In this document: piece by piece, positions 1 through 13,554 of the stretch
Numbering within the stretch: the stretch's first letter is position 1
Layout: each line of letters opens with the position of its first letter
Origin: Saksenaea vasiformis B4078
Lineage: Eukaryota > Mucoromycota > Mucoromycetes > Mucorales > Saksenaeaceae
Assembly: GCA_000697055.1 (NCBI GenBank)
Contig: JNDT01002398.1
Location: 1-64,000 of the forward strand
Length of the DNA: 64,000 nt
Direction: 5' to 3'
Notes under the pieces: model-generated
The model's input: only the letters and a program-made list of their open reading frames with translations
Database searches by the model: none
Told to the model about the DNA's origin: nothing
Translations under genes and position numbers: made by a program

Positions 1-668
1 TGTAAGCGCAAATGTCGGAAGAATGGGGCCCGCAGAAAGAGAGAGAAGACGACGAGAGATTGCAGCTGCCCAGATACCTAGTGCTGTAGTTGACGATATG
101 GTCCCGATCATACTGTCAGATCATTCACACAGGAGGGCGTAGCATATAATATTTCTGTCGAAAATTCGAACATGACAGCATGCACCTGCAGAGACTTCGT
201 CTGGCGCCAAGTAGCATGCAAACATATGTATCTCCTCCAGCGTGCCAATTCCAACCTAAACGTCCTTCAAGGTATTGTAGAAAACGACTTGCATACAGCT
301 TCTAATGCGGAATACTGTTAATAGTGTCCACTTACTCACATGTGACATCAACTGTTCCAGTTCAAAACACGGAAGATGGCACGTTGGACTTCGCGTCACA
401 GAAGACCGTCTTGGAACAGAGAATGCAAAACTTCCTGCAAGAGTTCCAAAGCTGTGAAGGATGCTCGCCTGAAAAGTTCCTGGAGATAAAGAAGCATTTT
501 GATGCTATGGAGTATGCTTGGAGCAAAGAAGAAGTGTTTCCCAATACCAATCTTGTCAACACAAAGATAAATAAAGAAAAATGGCCACATTTCGATTTCA
601 ATGACCGATTAATCGCGTCGACTTGGCCCACTTTGCCCAATTTGGAAGAATATTTATGCACCACTTAA
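1..668 (+). pseudogene. Decayed MULE-like transposase C-terminus with SWIM zinc finger
   Basis: Reading from about 124 gives a segment that includes a C-T-C pair (about 181-189) and a C-K-H triplet (about 217-225). This is the CxC...CxH spacing of a SWIM zinc finger, which in fungi and plants usually sits at the C-terminal end of Mutator-like (MULE) transposases. A different frame is open upstream (about 20-140) and stops at a TAG just before it. A third frame (324-668) carries a further 114 codons with no recognised domain. The frame changes may be short introns or decay. No catalytic DDE core is visible because the window starts here. The SWIM call is fair; the transposase assignment is inference. 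Confidence 0.5.
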
Positions 669-922
669 AACAAGCCTTATGCGCCGTAAAATGTTACAAT
701 TCTCTCATACTTGGCGAGGGCAATGCAGAACATTACGATATAATGTGTTTTTTTTAATCATCTTACAAGCATCTTCCCTACTACTGCACACGTTTTTCCC
801 GTGATAGCTTTCTGTCCATTCTTTTATGTGATGAGTAACGCTCTATTGGAAATCCTGCCTGTCAGCTTGTACTCAGCTTTTGGAACGCAGAATTCAGGAA
901 TCATCGCGCTGACTTATAAGAT

Positions 923-2435
923 ATGATAAAAGCTCTTCATGGAAGAATGGCCTATGAGCCTAATATAGTTCTTCTTATGATGTGGCACTTTCCGAGAACA
1001 ACATGTGGATATATTTGGGAAACTCTGGTGAAGCAGTCGGCAAAAGGAACAACACCGGAGTTCCAACGTTGTTCTTACACAGCATTAAAGCAGCTCGGCC
1101 AGACCAATATGATGCTTGACAATCAGGACCCCAGAGGGATGATGCTCGGTGTACCTACAATATCACTTAGGAAACGCCACCCAGTCGTAGCAATAGAACG
1201 ATCGCCTCATGCCGAAGCATTAGGTGTACTGGCCATGAGAACTCATCATCAGGATAAGCACCACGACAACATGGCTGAAATACTAGGAATCAGTCATGGC
1301 TACCTAAAGATAATTAACAAAAGTAAAACAGCCTCAGTTGTAAGTAGTGCATGTTCCGTACAGCAAGCAGGTAAAGATCAAATACGTTGTTTCACATCCT
1401 TTAGCTGATTTTTCTTCTTTTCTTTTTCAGACCAGTGGCCGCGGGATAAGAATACAGTGAAACAAAGCCGACTTGAAGCAGTAAGTAGGATCGTTCCTGT
1501 GTAAACGGGGTCTAAACTGTGCCTTTAGTACCGCAACTCAGTGAAACATGAGCCTAAAGCCGATCTCACTGTCTTTACGGATGGCTCTTATATCCCTTTT
1601 CTTCACAATCCCGGTGAAGTGGAAACACGGGGCTATTGTGGAATCGGTGTGCATTTTGAAGATGCTTCAATACCTGATCTCAGCGAGGCCTATCGTGGCG
1701 AACACTGCTCTGGCGGGGCAGAATTGATTGTAAGTGCGAAACAACAAACAAGTGGATTAATACAATCTCTTTTTTTTTTTTTTGGCATGCTGCATATTAG
1801 GCCGTCTTCCGGGCGCTTGAGGTGTGTCCCGATAATGGAAAATCCCTTAGAATCGTCTCTGATTACTATGATAACATTATGCACGGCAAGTTAGTTGGAT
1901 GAAAAAAAAAAAAGAGATTTGCTCTCATGATCTAGATTAGTCCTTAAGGGAACTTCTTCCACTGCAAGTACTGCACTAGGTCAGGCCCTTCAGGCTATGG
2001 TGGCCAAGAGGCGAAGTCCTCTTCACTTTGTATGTTTTATCCATTCAAACGTGTGATTCTAACATGATACAGAGGGATGTGCCCGGACATGCAAAAGTAC
2101 CTGGAAACGAAAAAGCCCACAAGTTAGCCTACTCAGCCGCGTCTAACTACAAACAGAGCAAGTAAGTAGAACATAACGCTATTCTACATCTTTGTTTAAT
2201 CCTTATTTCATTTTCCCTTGCATTAGATGCACCCCGCGTAAAATCGATCTCAGCATGTATTGGCCGCAGAAGAAAGTGATTCATATTCACGATTCTGGTA
2301 AATGTGACAGAGGGCAACATATTCTGGTTGAACTGAGGCTTTACTATTCATGGAATTCCTCTATCCACCGACGAAGATTCGGATACGAGTTCGGAAGACG
2401 AAGAAGAAGAAGAAGAGATGTTCATCTACGTATGA
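923..2435 (+). CDS. RNase H-like domain protein, eight exons
   Basis: Proposed exons are 923-1370, 1431-1480, 1529-1729, 1801-1885, 1941-2029, 2073-2161, 2227-2297 and 2338-2435, joining in phase to 376 aa. The N-terminal 150 residues are unrecognised. An RNase H fold follows: a TDGSY strand (first catalytic Asp), GGAELIA (Glu), VSDYYD (second Asp), then a VPGHAKVPGNEKAHKLA segment matching the family's GNExADxLA motif. The Asp of that last motif is His here, so the fourth metal ligand appears lost. The C-terminus is a short acidic Ser/Asp/Glu tail. RNase H proteins cut the RNA strand of RNA:DNA hybrids; whether this is a host enzyme or derived from a retroelement is unclear. The intron at 1886-1940 needs a GC donor (GCAAGT). 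The last intron is only 40 bases and is less sure. Confidence 0.68.
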
Positions 2436-4350
2436 AAAGGCTATCCATGATACATATCGAAAGATTAGCTATATGATATCAGAAATTCCGTGAGACTGTG
2501 AAGACAGCCAGTAAAAACATATAATAAAACTTCTCATATCAATATTGGGGCTTACGCAGCTTATTGTTGATGAAATCAAGTTTGCACTAAGGAAAAAGTT
2601 CAAACACCATTCATTCATCCATCAGTTAAACTGTGACCAGTTTCATTTCCATGATCTTGGTTCCCCGCATAAGTTACTTAACTTCCCGCAGGATTAATTC
2701 TACATCGTCGTGGACGCCATAACCCGCATCGCTAGAACTGATGGGGGCGCAGGAGGAGGGGGCGGAGAGGGCTTCCAGGAGCAACCATGATGTTTGATCA
2801 TGTTTACAAAAGACTTAAGCGGTGCACCATCCATCAAAGGTGAGTGGCACCAGTTACTTATCATGCATCCCAAATGGCAGTCGAATTGAAATCGTTACTG
2901 GGGATGAAGTGAGTGAGAACCAGGCTGAAAGAAAAGAGGTCCGTCTTCCTCTTGTAGATATACACACAGTTATCATTGATTGCTTTTGCGTCTGCTGGAA
3001 ATTTTACTTCTGACGCAATGACACACTTGACACAAAGAGTATACTTTAACATCTTCATTCACTTTGAGGATCTGTTTAACGTTGTATAGATCACTTCATG
3101 CTAGAATGATAGACATGTCAACTCATCATACAAACAGAGAAGAAATGACAGGCACGTAAGCTACCATCGGCTGTCGGACTTTCTTTTCGCTGACATGAAG
3201 AAAAAAAAGCATGTATGTCAACTCCGGTCATCAGGTACCGGTCGGTTCTTTCGACACGTGAAATTTGGATCGGCGTAACGTTGATCGGTGCCAAACCTTT
3301 CAAGAAAGAGTAATAGATAATATCGTTTTCTTTTTCTTTTTGCGTCACGTCCACTGTCTGTACACCGTCCAGGCGGAGCATAGTACAAATCCCTTGTGAA
3401 AGCGATGGATGCACATGACACATGCATGAATCACAGTACCTCGTGTAATAAAAAAGATCAGTAAATACCCCATTCTAATCATTTTTTTGCGTGAAAGTAG
3501 GACATGATCGACAGCAGAAAAGAAAAACAAAACAAAACACGCCCTTTTTTCTTTTGCCAGGATAATGCGAATTATCGTTATCAAAAAGATACCACAAGGT
3601 TGTACCATTGTTCATGAAACACGCATTCTGCGCGTTAGGATGGGGCTGCGGAGTCACAAAAAAGTCGAAGACAACCATTTTTCCCCGTGTCTATCGTGGA
3701 TGTTTCTGTTCAATTTATAGCTGAATCAATCACCCTTTTCCGAATAGCTATTTAAAGAACCAAGTATAGGTGTGTTGTGTTTATCAGCTGGTGGAGATTG
3801 TTATTTGGTTCTAGAAGCATGACGTGCGTGCGGGACGGATGATGGCAGATTCACATGGTACGTTAGATCGTGAGTCAGCTTCCGTCTCTTGTAGCTGCAT
3901 TACCAGTACATGGGAACATTGAAAATTTTCCCTGCACTCCTGTTACGCTGTAAAATCTTCTTGAAGGAGTAGCTCTTTCCGAAGGCACTCTCCCTCCCCT
4001 TATTATTATGCTGATAATAAAATTTATCTCGTCACCGGATAAGTCATGCTGCCCACGGAAGGTAGAACATTGATGTTGTAGTAACGTAAATCAAAGCGAT
4101 AAACATTTTGGTATACTTTCCGATTCATGCAAAGAAATCATTATAGCGTGAAAAGCATACCATGTTTACACAGTTTGACCTGATTTCCCACTGATTTCTT
4201 GTCATCGTGCGCCAATAAAATCACACCTCGAATTTGCTCCCCAGGAAAAGATCCGATTGCCTTTTTCTCTCTCTCTCTCTCTTTTTTTTATACTTTCTCA
4301 AACTTTATTCTGTACCTAGACTTTTATGCATTTTTACAGAGTAGTTTATT
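2436..4350. other. Intergenic, no supported gene
   Basis: About 1.9 kb with only short overlapping frames on both strands and no domain or splice pattern I can support. A CT-rich tract (about 4263-4290) just before the next start is typical of fungal promoters. Confidence 0.5.
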
Positions 4351-6038
4351 ATGTCTGAATGTACTTATGAGACCCGTGCCTGTGTTAAAGCGTCCCCGTC
4401 CTACGGCGCATCCGTCGATGAAATCAAGATGGCATCCCATGATGCGAGCGAGAAATTGGTGCTTCAACTCTTGGCTAAATTAGAGGAGGTCAGCCATCTG
4501 TTACCTGTACACGATGGGAAACTGACAAGGGAAGTAGGGAACGCAAACGATCGCTAACCTACGTTCCCTTCTGACATTGAAGACGGCCGAACTGAATGAA
4601 CTGATTGCCCAACTGGAACTAACCAATCAGGCTATCACCCATGTCGAATCAACCACGACACATATTGAAACAATGCTGAAAGAACTGGGTCTGTCGGAGG
4701 CTCAGGCACGGGAGACGCTTCTTATGAATGCGGAAGCCAGCTTGGACTCCGCCATCAAATCCGCTACCAGTCTTTATGCAACGGATGATAAACATCAACG
4801 ACGTCCGTCCATAACGAATAGCGCAGATCAAGATCGCCGTGAACGTCCTGTAAGTTAATCCAACCCTTTGTTTTTCTTGGCTTTTTATTTACAGGAAAAA
4901 GAAGACTGCTCGTTTTGCTACCAGGATTCGTTACAAACCCGATCCAAAACGAATTTTACGACAGCTGAACGATCTCATCAGAGATCTGGAACTGGATTCT
5001 GGAAAATTCTTTAAGAGTCTAGGAACAACAGGTACACTTTAGGGGAAAAAGAAAATGTTTCATGGTTGACTGTAACTGTGCAACAATGTTAGATGATATC
5101 CAACTGTTACAAAAGGCGTTTGTGGATCTTGACCTTGCCAAGACAATCGCCTTGTCCACTAAAAGTAACATGAAACGGAGAACCATTCTGCTGCGAAGCA
5201 ACGCCAAAAGACGGAACAATTCCGAAGAAATCAAACTGGTAAACCAATTCTTATTTTTTTTTATGTCGCTATGTGGCTGAACTGAGCCGTGCGGTGGCGT
5301 TTTTCTTTTTTAGCTTGGCACAAAGATCAGAGAAGGAGTGGCCATGTGGAAGACATATACTAGAAATGCACCCATGTTGATAGATGGGAAGGATATTCTA
5401 TCTACACTGGATCATGAAGACGATTTATTGAAACAAAATGTAAGTCTGTAAGTGATAGGATGTCTGTCTGGCCGCCCCAAACTGAACGCGCACATCATGC
5501 TCAGCTGCCTGTTCATTCGTCGCGCATGTCTATTGACAGCCAGTCAAGGAGGAGTTCTCCCGTACCTTCCGTATCAGGCAATACGCGTACGATGAGGAGC
5601 AGTGCGTCTATTCTTTCTACAAGTTCTGCAAACAGCCAAGCATCTCATAGCAGGAGACCCTCCGTTGCTTCCGAATCGTTAATTCCTTCGCCTGTTGCTG
5701 CTACCCCCACCAGCCCACCACTCGTTGCGAATGCGAAGAAAGGGCATCGCCCATCCACAGCTGCTCGGACAGTTCCCGTCAAAGCAAGCACAGGCGTACC
5801 GCGCGTACGACCATCGTCGACAACGAACAAACCAGCCACCACAACGTCGAAACAGACGAAAGAGCAAAGCCCAACGGCTACACCGCAGGTCTCAACACCG
5901 CCAGCTACATCAGCAGCAAAGAAATCAATGCTTAAACCTCCCACGCAACGTGGTCCTGGTTCAACACTGCGAATACGCAGCATGCTCGCGAGAAGAAATC
6001 CTTCTTCTGCAAAGAGTTCCCAAACAGATGATGCGTGA
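4351..6038 (+). CDS. Unrecognised protein with helical N-terminus and Ser/Pro-rich basic tail
   Basis: Six exons join in phase: 4351-4533, 4583-4849, 4902-5031, 5093-5238, 5314-5439 and 5505-6038, giving 461 aa. Introns are 49-75 bases with good GTAAGT-like donors and CTAAC/TGTAAC-type branch sites. The acceptor at 4901 is the least certain. Residues 1-285 are predicted mostly helical (leucine and charge patterns, e.g. the stretch beginning RILRQLNDLIRDLEL). Residues 290-461 are low-complexity, rich in Ser, Pro, Thr and basic residues, with an SLIP motif that fits the SxIP microtubule plus-end (EB1) binding pattern. That layout would suit a Kar9-like spindle-positioning protein, but I see no decisive domain, so no function is assigned. 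Confidence 0.72.
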
Positions 6039-6581
6039 AAGTTACTGTACTTATGCTATTGATGTCTTATGCTCTACCCCGCCCTTCCCTTGCTTACCTT
6101 AATATGTTTCTAAGTCTCAAGCTTTTTTAGTTATGTGGAATAACAAACCTATCTTATGTGTGCAGTAAGGCACATGTTTCCTCCAAATGCTATAGACACG
6201 ACACACCTCGTGAACACGATACGCTGACGTGTGGCAACTCCCTCTCCCTTTTTTTCCTTATATCCTAAAAATAAAAAGCCGCCAATGAACTCTGAAAAGA
6301 TGACTTTTTTCTAGGATGAAGAACAAAGGGGAAAGACCGCTTTAACGGTCGACGGTACCAATCCAACACCAAGTAGATCTCGTGCATACGGGCGTTATCC
6401 GAGCGGCATAATGCATCATGTTCATTTCATCTACCAAAGCATAAAATAGATGGTGGAGAACCAAACCAATGAAACAACTTTATATGTATGTATAGTTAAA
6501 GAAAAGAAAAAGGAAGAGACAAGAGTCGTATTTTACACACAAAAAAAAATAATAATAAAATGAAAAAGAGAGGGCTTTTTT
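6039..6581. other. Shared 3' region between convergent genes
   Basis: AT-rich 3' region between two genes that end towards each other. A polyadenylation-like AATAAA run lies near 6268 for the plus-strand gene, and an A-rich run (6541-6565) lies just past the stop of the minus-strand gene. No further coding signal is seen. Confidence 0.5.
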
Positions 6582-9500
6582 TTAACCGCGAAGGGTACCC
6601 ATAACAAGGGCCAACAGGGCCATTCTAACGTAAAGACCGTAGCGCATCTGGCGGAAGTAGGCAGCGCGCTGATCAAAGTCAACTTCAGGTTCGATTTCGT
6701 TCACACGTGGCAGAGGATGCATCACGATCATTTGGGATTTGGCCTTGCTCAAGACGTCGTTGTTGATAATGAAGGCATCCTTGACCTTTTGGTATTCTTC
6801 TTCGGTTGCGAAGCGTTCCTTCTGGACACGGGTCATGTACAAGACATCAGTGGAGCCGATGACCTGGTCGAGTGAGGTGTACACGTTCTGCTTAACGCCA
6901 GCACGGCTAACTTCTTCCATCACTTCGGCAGGCATCATCAACGATTCGGGAGCAACGTAGTTGATGGTGACCTGGTAGTAGGCGAGGATCTTGACCAAAC
7001 TGTGGACGGTACGGCCGTTCTTCAAATCACCCACCATGGTGATGGTCAAACCGTTGACAGTACCCAGTTCTTCACGGATGGTGAAGACATCGAGGAAAGC
7101 TTGAGTAGGATGTTCACCAATACCGTCACCAGCGTTGATGATAGGCACCTTGCTGTACTTGGCAGCCAATTGAGCACTGCCGGGCTGAGGATGACGAAGG
7201 ACGACGACATCGGAATAGCAGCCGAGAGTACGGACGGTATCTGCAAGCGACTCACCCTTCTGGACGGAAGAGGTGGTGGCGCTGACGGAGACAACCTTAC
7301 CACCCAGACGGTACATGGCCGCTTCAAACGAAGCCGAGGTACGGGTAGAGGGTTCGAAGAACATGGTGCTCATCACACGGCCTTGCAACAAATTGATGGA
7401 ACCGTACAACTCAACAAGGTTGCGCATTTCATGGGCAACACCGAACAGCAAGTGGAGATCGTTGCGATCGAACTGCTTGGAACGCAAGATATGCTTGCGG
7501 TAGAAAGGCGAACGGCTGACGACGCGAGCAAGCGAAGCAGAGATTTCAAAGGTAGGCGACTGGAAGGCAACGAGTTGCTGATCGTGGGCACCAGCCAACT
7601 TGACAGAATCAGCGGGAGCAAAGCGAGGCGATTCCACTAACGCTTCCTCAGCCTTGGAAACAGTGGTAGTGGCAGCGGCAGCCGGGGCAGGTGCGGCAGC
7701 AGCTTCCTTGGGCGCAGGCTTGACTTGCGATTGAACCGAGACGTTGCGGCCGAGAAGTTCATCAGCAGTGCAGGCACCATCCATGAACACAGTCTTCTCA
7801 TCCAAGACCACGCGGTGAACAGAACCACACAACACCTTGGCAGCCAAGGGAGACCAGGTGGCTTCCGAGATGACATGCTTGCGGTCGACTTCGACTTCGA
7901 TTACGGTATCGGGCTGAGCAGCGAGACCGAAGATGCGGCGAGGGTTCTCGTGGAGACGGTCGGTGATGTCCTTCAATCTCAAACGACCTTGAGACACAGC
8001 GTTCAACAAGAGAGGCAACGACTCAGCAATACCGGCGGTGACAAGACCAGGCTTGCCAAGTTCGGCAGCGAGCTTACGAGGGGTGGAACCTATCGAGAAA
8101 CAGTCGACCATGCTCAAGTTCTTCCACAAGGCATCCTGCTCCTGCTTGGTGGGCAACAACTTGGTACCGTTGTAGTCTTCCGAAGCGAAGAAGAGCGAGT
8201 AGATGGCCACATCGCAGGTAACTTCGAGACCCTTGTTCTTGCTCATCTCGATCAAGGCAAGGTCGGCCTTGGTCATCACATTGGACACGTGCACAACACG
8301 GTTGTGGAGCGAAGCAAGCAACAGGATGGAGGCAAGATCGGTACCCTTGGCATCGGTCACAATCAAGTGAGAGCTTGGCCACGAAGAGAAGACAGAGTCG
8401 AAGACGGAGACGTTGCCACTGCCGATTCTATCCGTGTTGATGTAGACCGAGGCAGCTTCCATCGAACCAATCTGAGAAGCGTTCTCAGCGGTGGCGGTCA
8501 AGTTGATCAAGTAGTCGGTGTAGGCTCCCTTGCGAGCGTTGGCGGTCATGGTTTCAACCGAGGTCGAGTCCTTGACATCCTGGGAGATAGCGGAGATGGT
8601 GGTGAAACCGTTGGCAAGCGATGCCTTGGCCACCTCACTGAACTCTTCGCTGGTCTCCATGAAGGCATTGATGTTGAACAGACCGGGCAAAGTGGCCACA
8701 GTGTTGCTGGTCTTGTAATCCACGCCAGCAATATCAAAGTCACCCTTCATACGAGCAAGGGCTTCAATGAACACCTTGGCACACTTGACGTTGGTCAACA
8801 AAGGAATGGAGTAGTCCACAGCCATACGACGCGAGCGATAACCCTTGGACATGTACGAGGCGGGACGGCGATAACGGTTACGCGAAGGCAAGTTGATGTA
8901 CAGATCAATCAAGTTGTTGGACAAGTGCTGCTGGAGAGAGTACTCAGCCTTGACCATATCGTTACCAACACCATCCAACACTTCGAGGTACTTGACAGGA
9001 ATGTCGTGTTCCTGGATGAAATCGGCGGTACCGGTGGTGGCGAACAGGGTGTAGCCAAGCTCGTGAAGCTTCTTCACAGAAGGCAACATTTCCTGCTTTT
9101 CCTTGTAAGAACCAATCGAAAGAAGGATGTTCTTCTTGGGAATAGTGAAACCAGTAGCAAGCAAAGCCTTCATGTAGGCAGTGTACTTGTCCTTGCCGAA
9201 ACAGGCAACTTCACCAGTGGAAGCCATCTCAACACCAAGAATAGGATCAGCACCCGACAGACGGCTGAAGGAGAACTGAGGCACCTTGACACCGACGTAT
9301 TCCTTGGGGATGTCGACCTTGGGATAGGGTTCCACAGGGAGACCAAGCATGGCGTTGGTGGCCATCTCGATCAAATCGACACCAATCACCTTGGAGACGA
9401 ATGGGTACGAACGAGCAGCACGGACGTTACATTCGATCACCTTGATCTCGTTGTTCTTGGCGATAAACTGAATGTTGAAAGGACCAGTGACGTTCAATGC

Positions 9501-12500
9501 GCGACCAATCTTGGCGGTAGCATCTTCAATCTTGCGCACCGTCTCGGGATCAAGATCCTGAGGGGGAAGAACAAGGGTAGCATCACCAGAATGCACACCA
9601 GCGTTTTCGACGTGCTCAGAGATCACATGCATAATCATCTTGCCGTCCAAAGCAACAGCGTCCATTTCGATTTCCTTGGCTTCTTCAATGTACTTGGAAA
9701 TAACGACAGGGTACTCGCGAGAGACAGCAGCAGCCTCCTTGAGGTAAGCGGCCAGATCGTCCTTGGAGAAGACAACATTCATGGCAGCACCAGACAAGAC
9801 ATAGGAGGGTCTGACCAAGACAGGGTAGCCAACCTTGTTACAGAAGTCTTCGGCCTCGTCAAAGCTGGTAAGCTCCTTCCACTGAGGCTGATCCACACCG
9901 ATGCGATCACACATACGCGAGAACTTGTATCTGTTTTCGGCGTTGTCAATCATTTCAGGGGAGGTACCAAGCACCTTGAGACCCTGGCGGTAGAGAGGAA
10001 GAGCAATGTTGTTTGGTGTCTGACCACCCATAGCCATCATCACACCGGAAGAACGTTCGGCTTCATAGATATCCAAAACACGTTCCAAGTTGATGTTTTC
10101 AAAGTACAAACGATCAGCCTCATCGTAATCAGTGGACACAGTCTCGGGATTGTAGTTCACCATGACGGTCTTGATACCCTTCTCGCGCAAGGTGCGGATA
10201 GCACGGACAGCACACCAATCGAACTCGACAGATGAACCAATACGGTACACACCCGAACCCAAAACCATGATACCATTGTCATCAAACGTCACGTCATGCT
10301 CGACGGCGTTGTAGGTCATGTACAAGTAGTTGGTGAAAGCGGGAAATTCAGCAGCAACTAAAAAACCAATGCAAAAAAAATTGTAAGCAATTCCTTCTCT
10401 TTTCTTTTCCTTTGCATCACTTACCAGTATCGATCTGCTTCACATAAGGTGTAACACCATATTCTTGACGGAGTCTGCGGACAGCCAGCTCGTTGCTGTT
10501 GATCTTGTTGGCAATCTGGCGATCAGAAAAACCAAGCTGCTTAGCAGAACGGAGCAAGTTGCCGGGAACATTGGCCTTGGTGAAACCTTCCAAGCGGTTC
10601 TCCAATTGAGTAATACGCTCGAGCTTGTTCAAGAACCATTTGTCAATCTTGGTCAATTCCCAGATGCGGTCGACAGTGTAACCAGCATGCATGGCATTGG
10701 CAATAGCGAAAAGACGTTGGTCGGAAGGATTGGTCAACTCATCATCCAGGTTGTCCAAGGGAACAATGTCGTTCTAAAGAGATATGAGTATACTAAATAA
10801 AAAAGATCCATCCATTTTTTACTTACAGCAGAGAAGCCAACGAAGCTGTAATCAACGGCACGAATGGCTTTCTGGATGGTTTCTTCGAATGTACGACCAA
10901 TGGCCATGACTTCACCAACAGATTTCATGGAGGAGCTGAGAGCGGTGCTGACGCGGTTGAACTTCTTCAAATCCCATCTGGGGATCTTGACGACGACGTA
11001 ATCAAGGGAAGGTTCGAAACAGGCGCAAGTAACCTTGGTCACACTGTTCTTGATTTCGTTCAAGGGAATACCCAAACCAAGCTTGGCGGCAACGAAAGCC
11101 AAGGGATAACCAGTGGCCTTGGAAGCCAAAGCGGACGAACGCGAGAGACGAGCATTGACTTCGATAATGCAGTATTCCTTCGAGAACGGGTTCAAAGCAT
11201 ACTGGATGTTACATTCACCGACAACACCAAGATGACGGATGACATTGACAGCAGTTGTACGGAGCATGTTGTAATCTTCATCCGAAAGAGTCTGGGAAGG
11301 AGCGACGACAATGGAATCACCAGTGTGGATACCCAAGGGATCGAAGTTTTCCATGTTACAGACGGTGATACAGTTGTCGCGGCAATCACGCACAACTTCG
11401 TACTCAATTTCCTTCCATCCCTTCATGGACTTCTCGATCAGAACCTGAGGAGAGGTAGCGAAAGCCTTGTTACAGAGTTCGATCAACTCCTTTTCGTTCT
11501 CGGCGAAACCGGAACCGAGACCACCCAGAGCGTAAGCAGCACGACAAATAACAGGGTAACCAATTTCCTTGGCAGCAGCCAAAGCCTCTTCGTGGTTGAC
11601 AGCGGAAGCAGACTGGGCGCACTTTTCGTTGATTTCGAACAAGGCCTGGGCAAAGAGATCACGATCTTCAGTGGTAATGACGGTGTCAATGGGGGTACCA
11701 AGGACCTTCACACCCAAGGATTCAAATTCATCCTTCAACTTGATACCGACGTTGAGAGCAGTCTGACCACCGAAAGTGACATAGATACCATCGGGCTTCT
11801 CGAACTGGATGACCTTGCGAACAAAGTCGGGGGTGACAGGAAGGAAGTATACCTTGTCAGCCAAACCCTTTGAGGTCTGAATGGTAGCAATGTTGGGATT
11901 GATCAAGATGGTGTAGATACCCTCTTCCTTCAAAGCCTTGATGGCCTGCGAACCAGAGTAATCGAACTCACCGGCCTGACCAATGGAAAGACCACCGGAA
12001 CCAAGAACCAGAACCTTGTTGACGTGGACGCGAGGGTTCTTCTTGACGTTCTCTTCCTTCAAACCACCGGGCATCTTGACAGGGACAAGCTTGCCTTGGT
12101 CAATGCATTCCTTGACGGTGTTGATGAAGACATCGAACAAGAATTCGGTGTCGCGGGGACCAGGGGTGGATTCAGGATGGAACTGCACAGAGAAGATGGG
12201 CAAGGTCTTGTGGATGATACCTTCGTTGGAACCATCGTTGGCATTGACGAACAACTCTTGGAATTCCGAGGGCAAGGTAGCAGCATCGACGGCGTAACCG
12301 TGGTTCTGCGAGGTGATGTAGCAGCGACCCGAGATCATGTTGGTACAAGGGATGTTGTGTCCACGGTTACCATACTTCATCTTCATGGTCTTGGCACCAG
12401 CGGCAAGGGCCAACAATTGGTGACCGAGACAGATACCGAAGATGGGCTTTCTGGCAGCTTGAAGAAGAGAACGCACGCGCTTGAAAGTGATATCGATGGT

Positions 12501-13554
12501 GGTGGGATCACCAGGACCGTTGGACAAGAAGAGACCATCATAGGAATCCTCAGGTTCAGCAGCAAAGTCATAATCCCAAGGAACGACCTTGAGTTCAACA
12601 CCACGGTAGACGAAGCAACGGATCTGGTTGTACTTCATACCAACATCGACGGCCAGGATACGGAGAGTACGACCAGAAGGTGTCTTGATGGCCTTGGCAG
12701 GATCAGGGAAGTAGACCTTGGCTTCCTTGATAGAGACTTCAGCGACGAGGTTACGCTCGTTGGGGTCGACCCATTCAACGTCTTGGTAATCCTGCATCCA
12801 GCGGTCCGAAGCGTCGGTCTGGCTTTTAGACAAGCCGAGAGCGGAAGCAGCGGAGTCGGCGGTGACCATGGACTTGGGGAACAAGATCTTTCCGAGCAAA
12901 ACACCCTGGTTTCTGATCTTCTTGGTCAAAGCACGGGTATCAATACCGTACAAAGCCGGAACATTGTATTCCTTCAGCCAGGCGGACAAAGACGAAGCAG
13001 CCAGATAATGGGAGTAATCGGCGGCATAGCTGCCAACAATAAGACCAGCAATATGGATTTCAGAAGATTCAAAGTACTTGGGAATGTCCTTCAAAAGTTC
13101 ATCCATTTCTTTGCGATCAGGAACACCATAATTGCCAACCAAAGGGAAGGTCAACACCAGAATCTGGCCACGATAGGAAGGATCCGTCAGAGATTCAGGA
13201 TAGCCAACCATACCTAAAATTAAATCGGAACTCTCGGTTCATATCAACCAAGCCACCGATCAAAGAGGAGGAGGGGGAAATATTACCTGTCTGGAAGACA
13301 CATTCACCCGAGATACTCTTGGCTTCCGATCCGAAAGAAATACCCTGGAAACTAGTACCATCTTGCAACACAAGAGCAGCAGTAGTGACATCCTTATTTT
13401 CCATGGCTGTCACGGGACGATGAGGAGCCGAAGGAGAACGAGGAGAAATGGTCAATGGAGTAGCATTGGCAGCAGGAGCAGGAATATGTGTCACAATAGT
13501 AGAGTGAGCAGTACCAGCAGCGGCCACAGGAGGAATAGGAATGTTGGATGCCAT
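6582..13554 (-). CDS. URA2: Multifunctional carbamoyl-phosphate synthase / aspartate transcarbamoylase
   Basis: Four exons (13554-13287, 13213-10827, 10773-10425, 10357-6582) encode 2259 aa, close to yeast Ura2 (about 2214). Domain order: small CPSase subunit with a class I glutamine amidotransferase (FGICLGHQ nucleophile Cys near residue 351; FHPE); two ATP-grasp halves of CPSase (each with an early VLGSG motif); a dihydroorotase-like domain; an Ala/Pro-rich linker near residue 1890; and C-terminal aspartate transcarbamoylase from about 1940 ([23 protein letters not shown]). It makes carbamoyl phosphate from glutamine, bicarbonate and ATP and passes it to aspartate, the first two steps of UMP synthesis, in the cytosol. 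In the dihydroorotase-like domain the metal-binding HxH position reads NAF ([10 protein letters not shown]), so it should be inactive, as in other fungal Ura2 proteins. The three introns are 53-73 bases. Confidence 0.97.

Noticed and set aside
7725..10235. 836-codon open frame on the plus strand
   Set aside because: It is the antisense shadow of the URA2 coding sequence; codon bias in that gene keeps the opposite frame open. The minus-strand product is a clear Ura2.
12024..13217. 397-codon open frame on the plus strand
   Set aside because: Also antisense to URA2, with no domain of its own.
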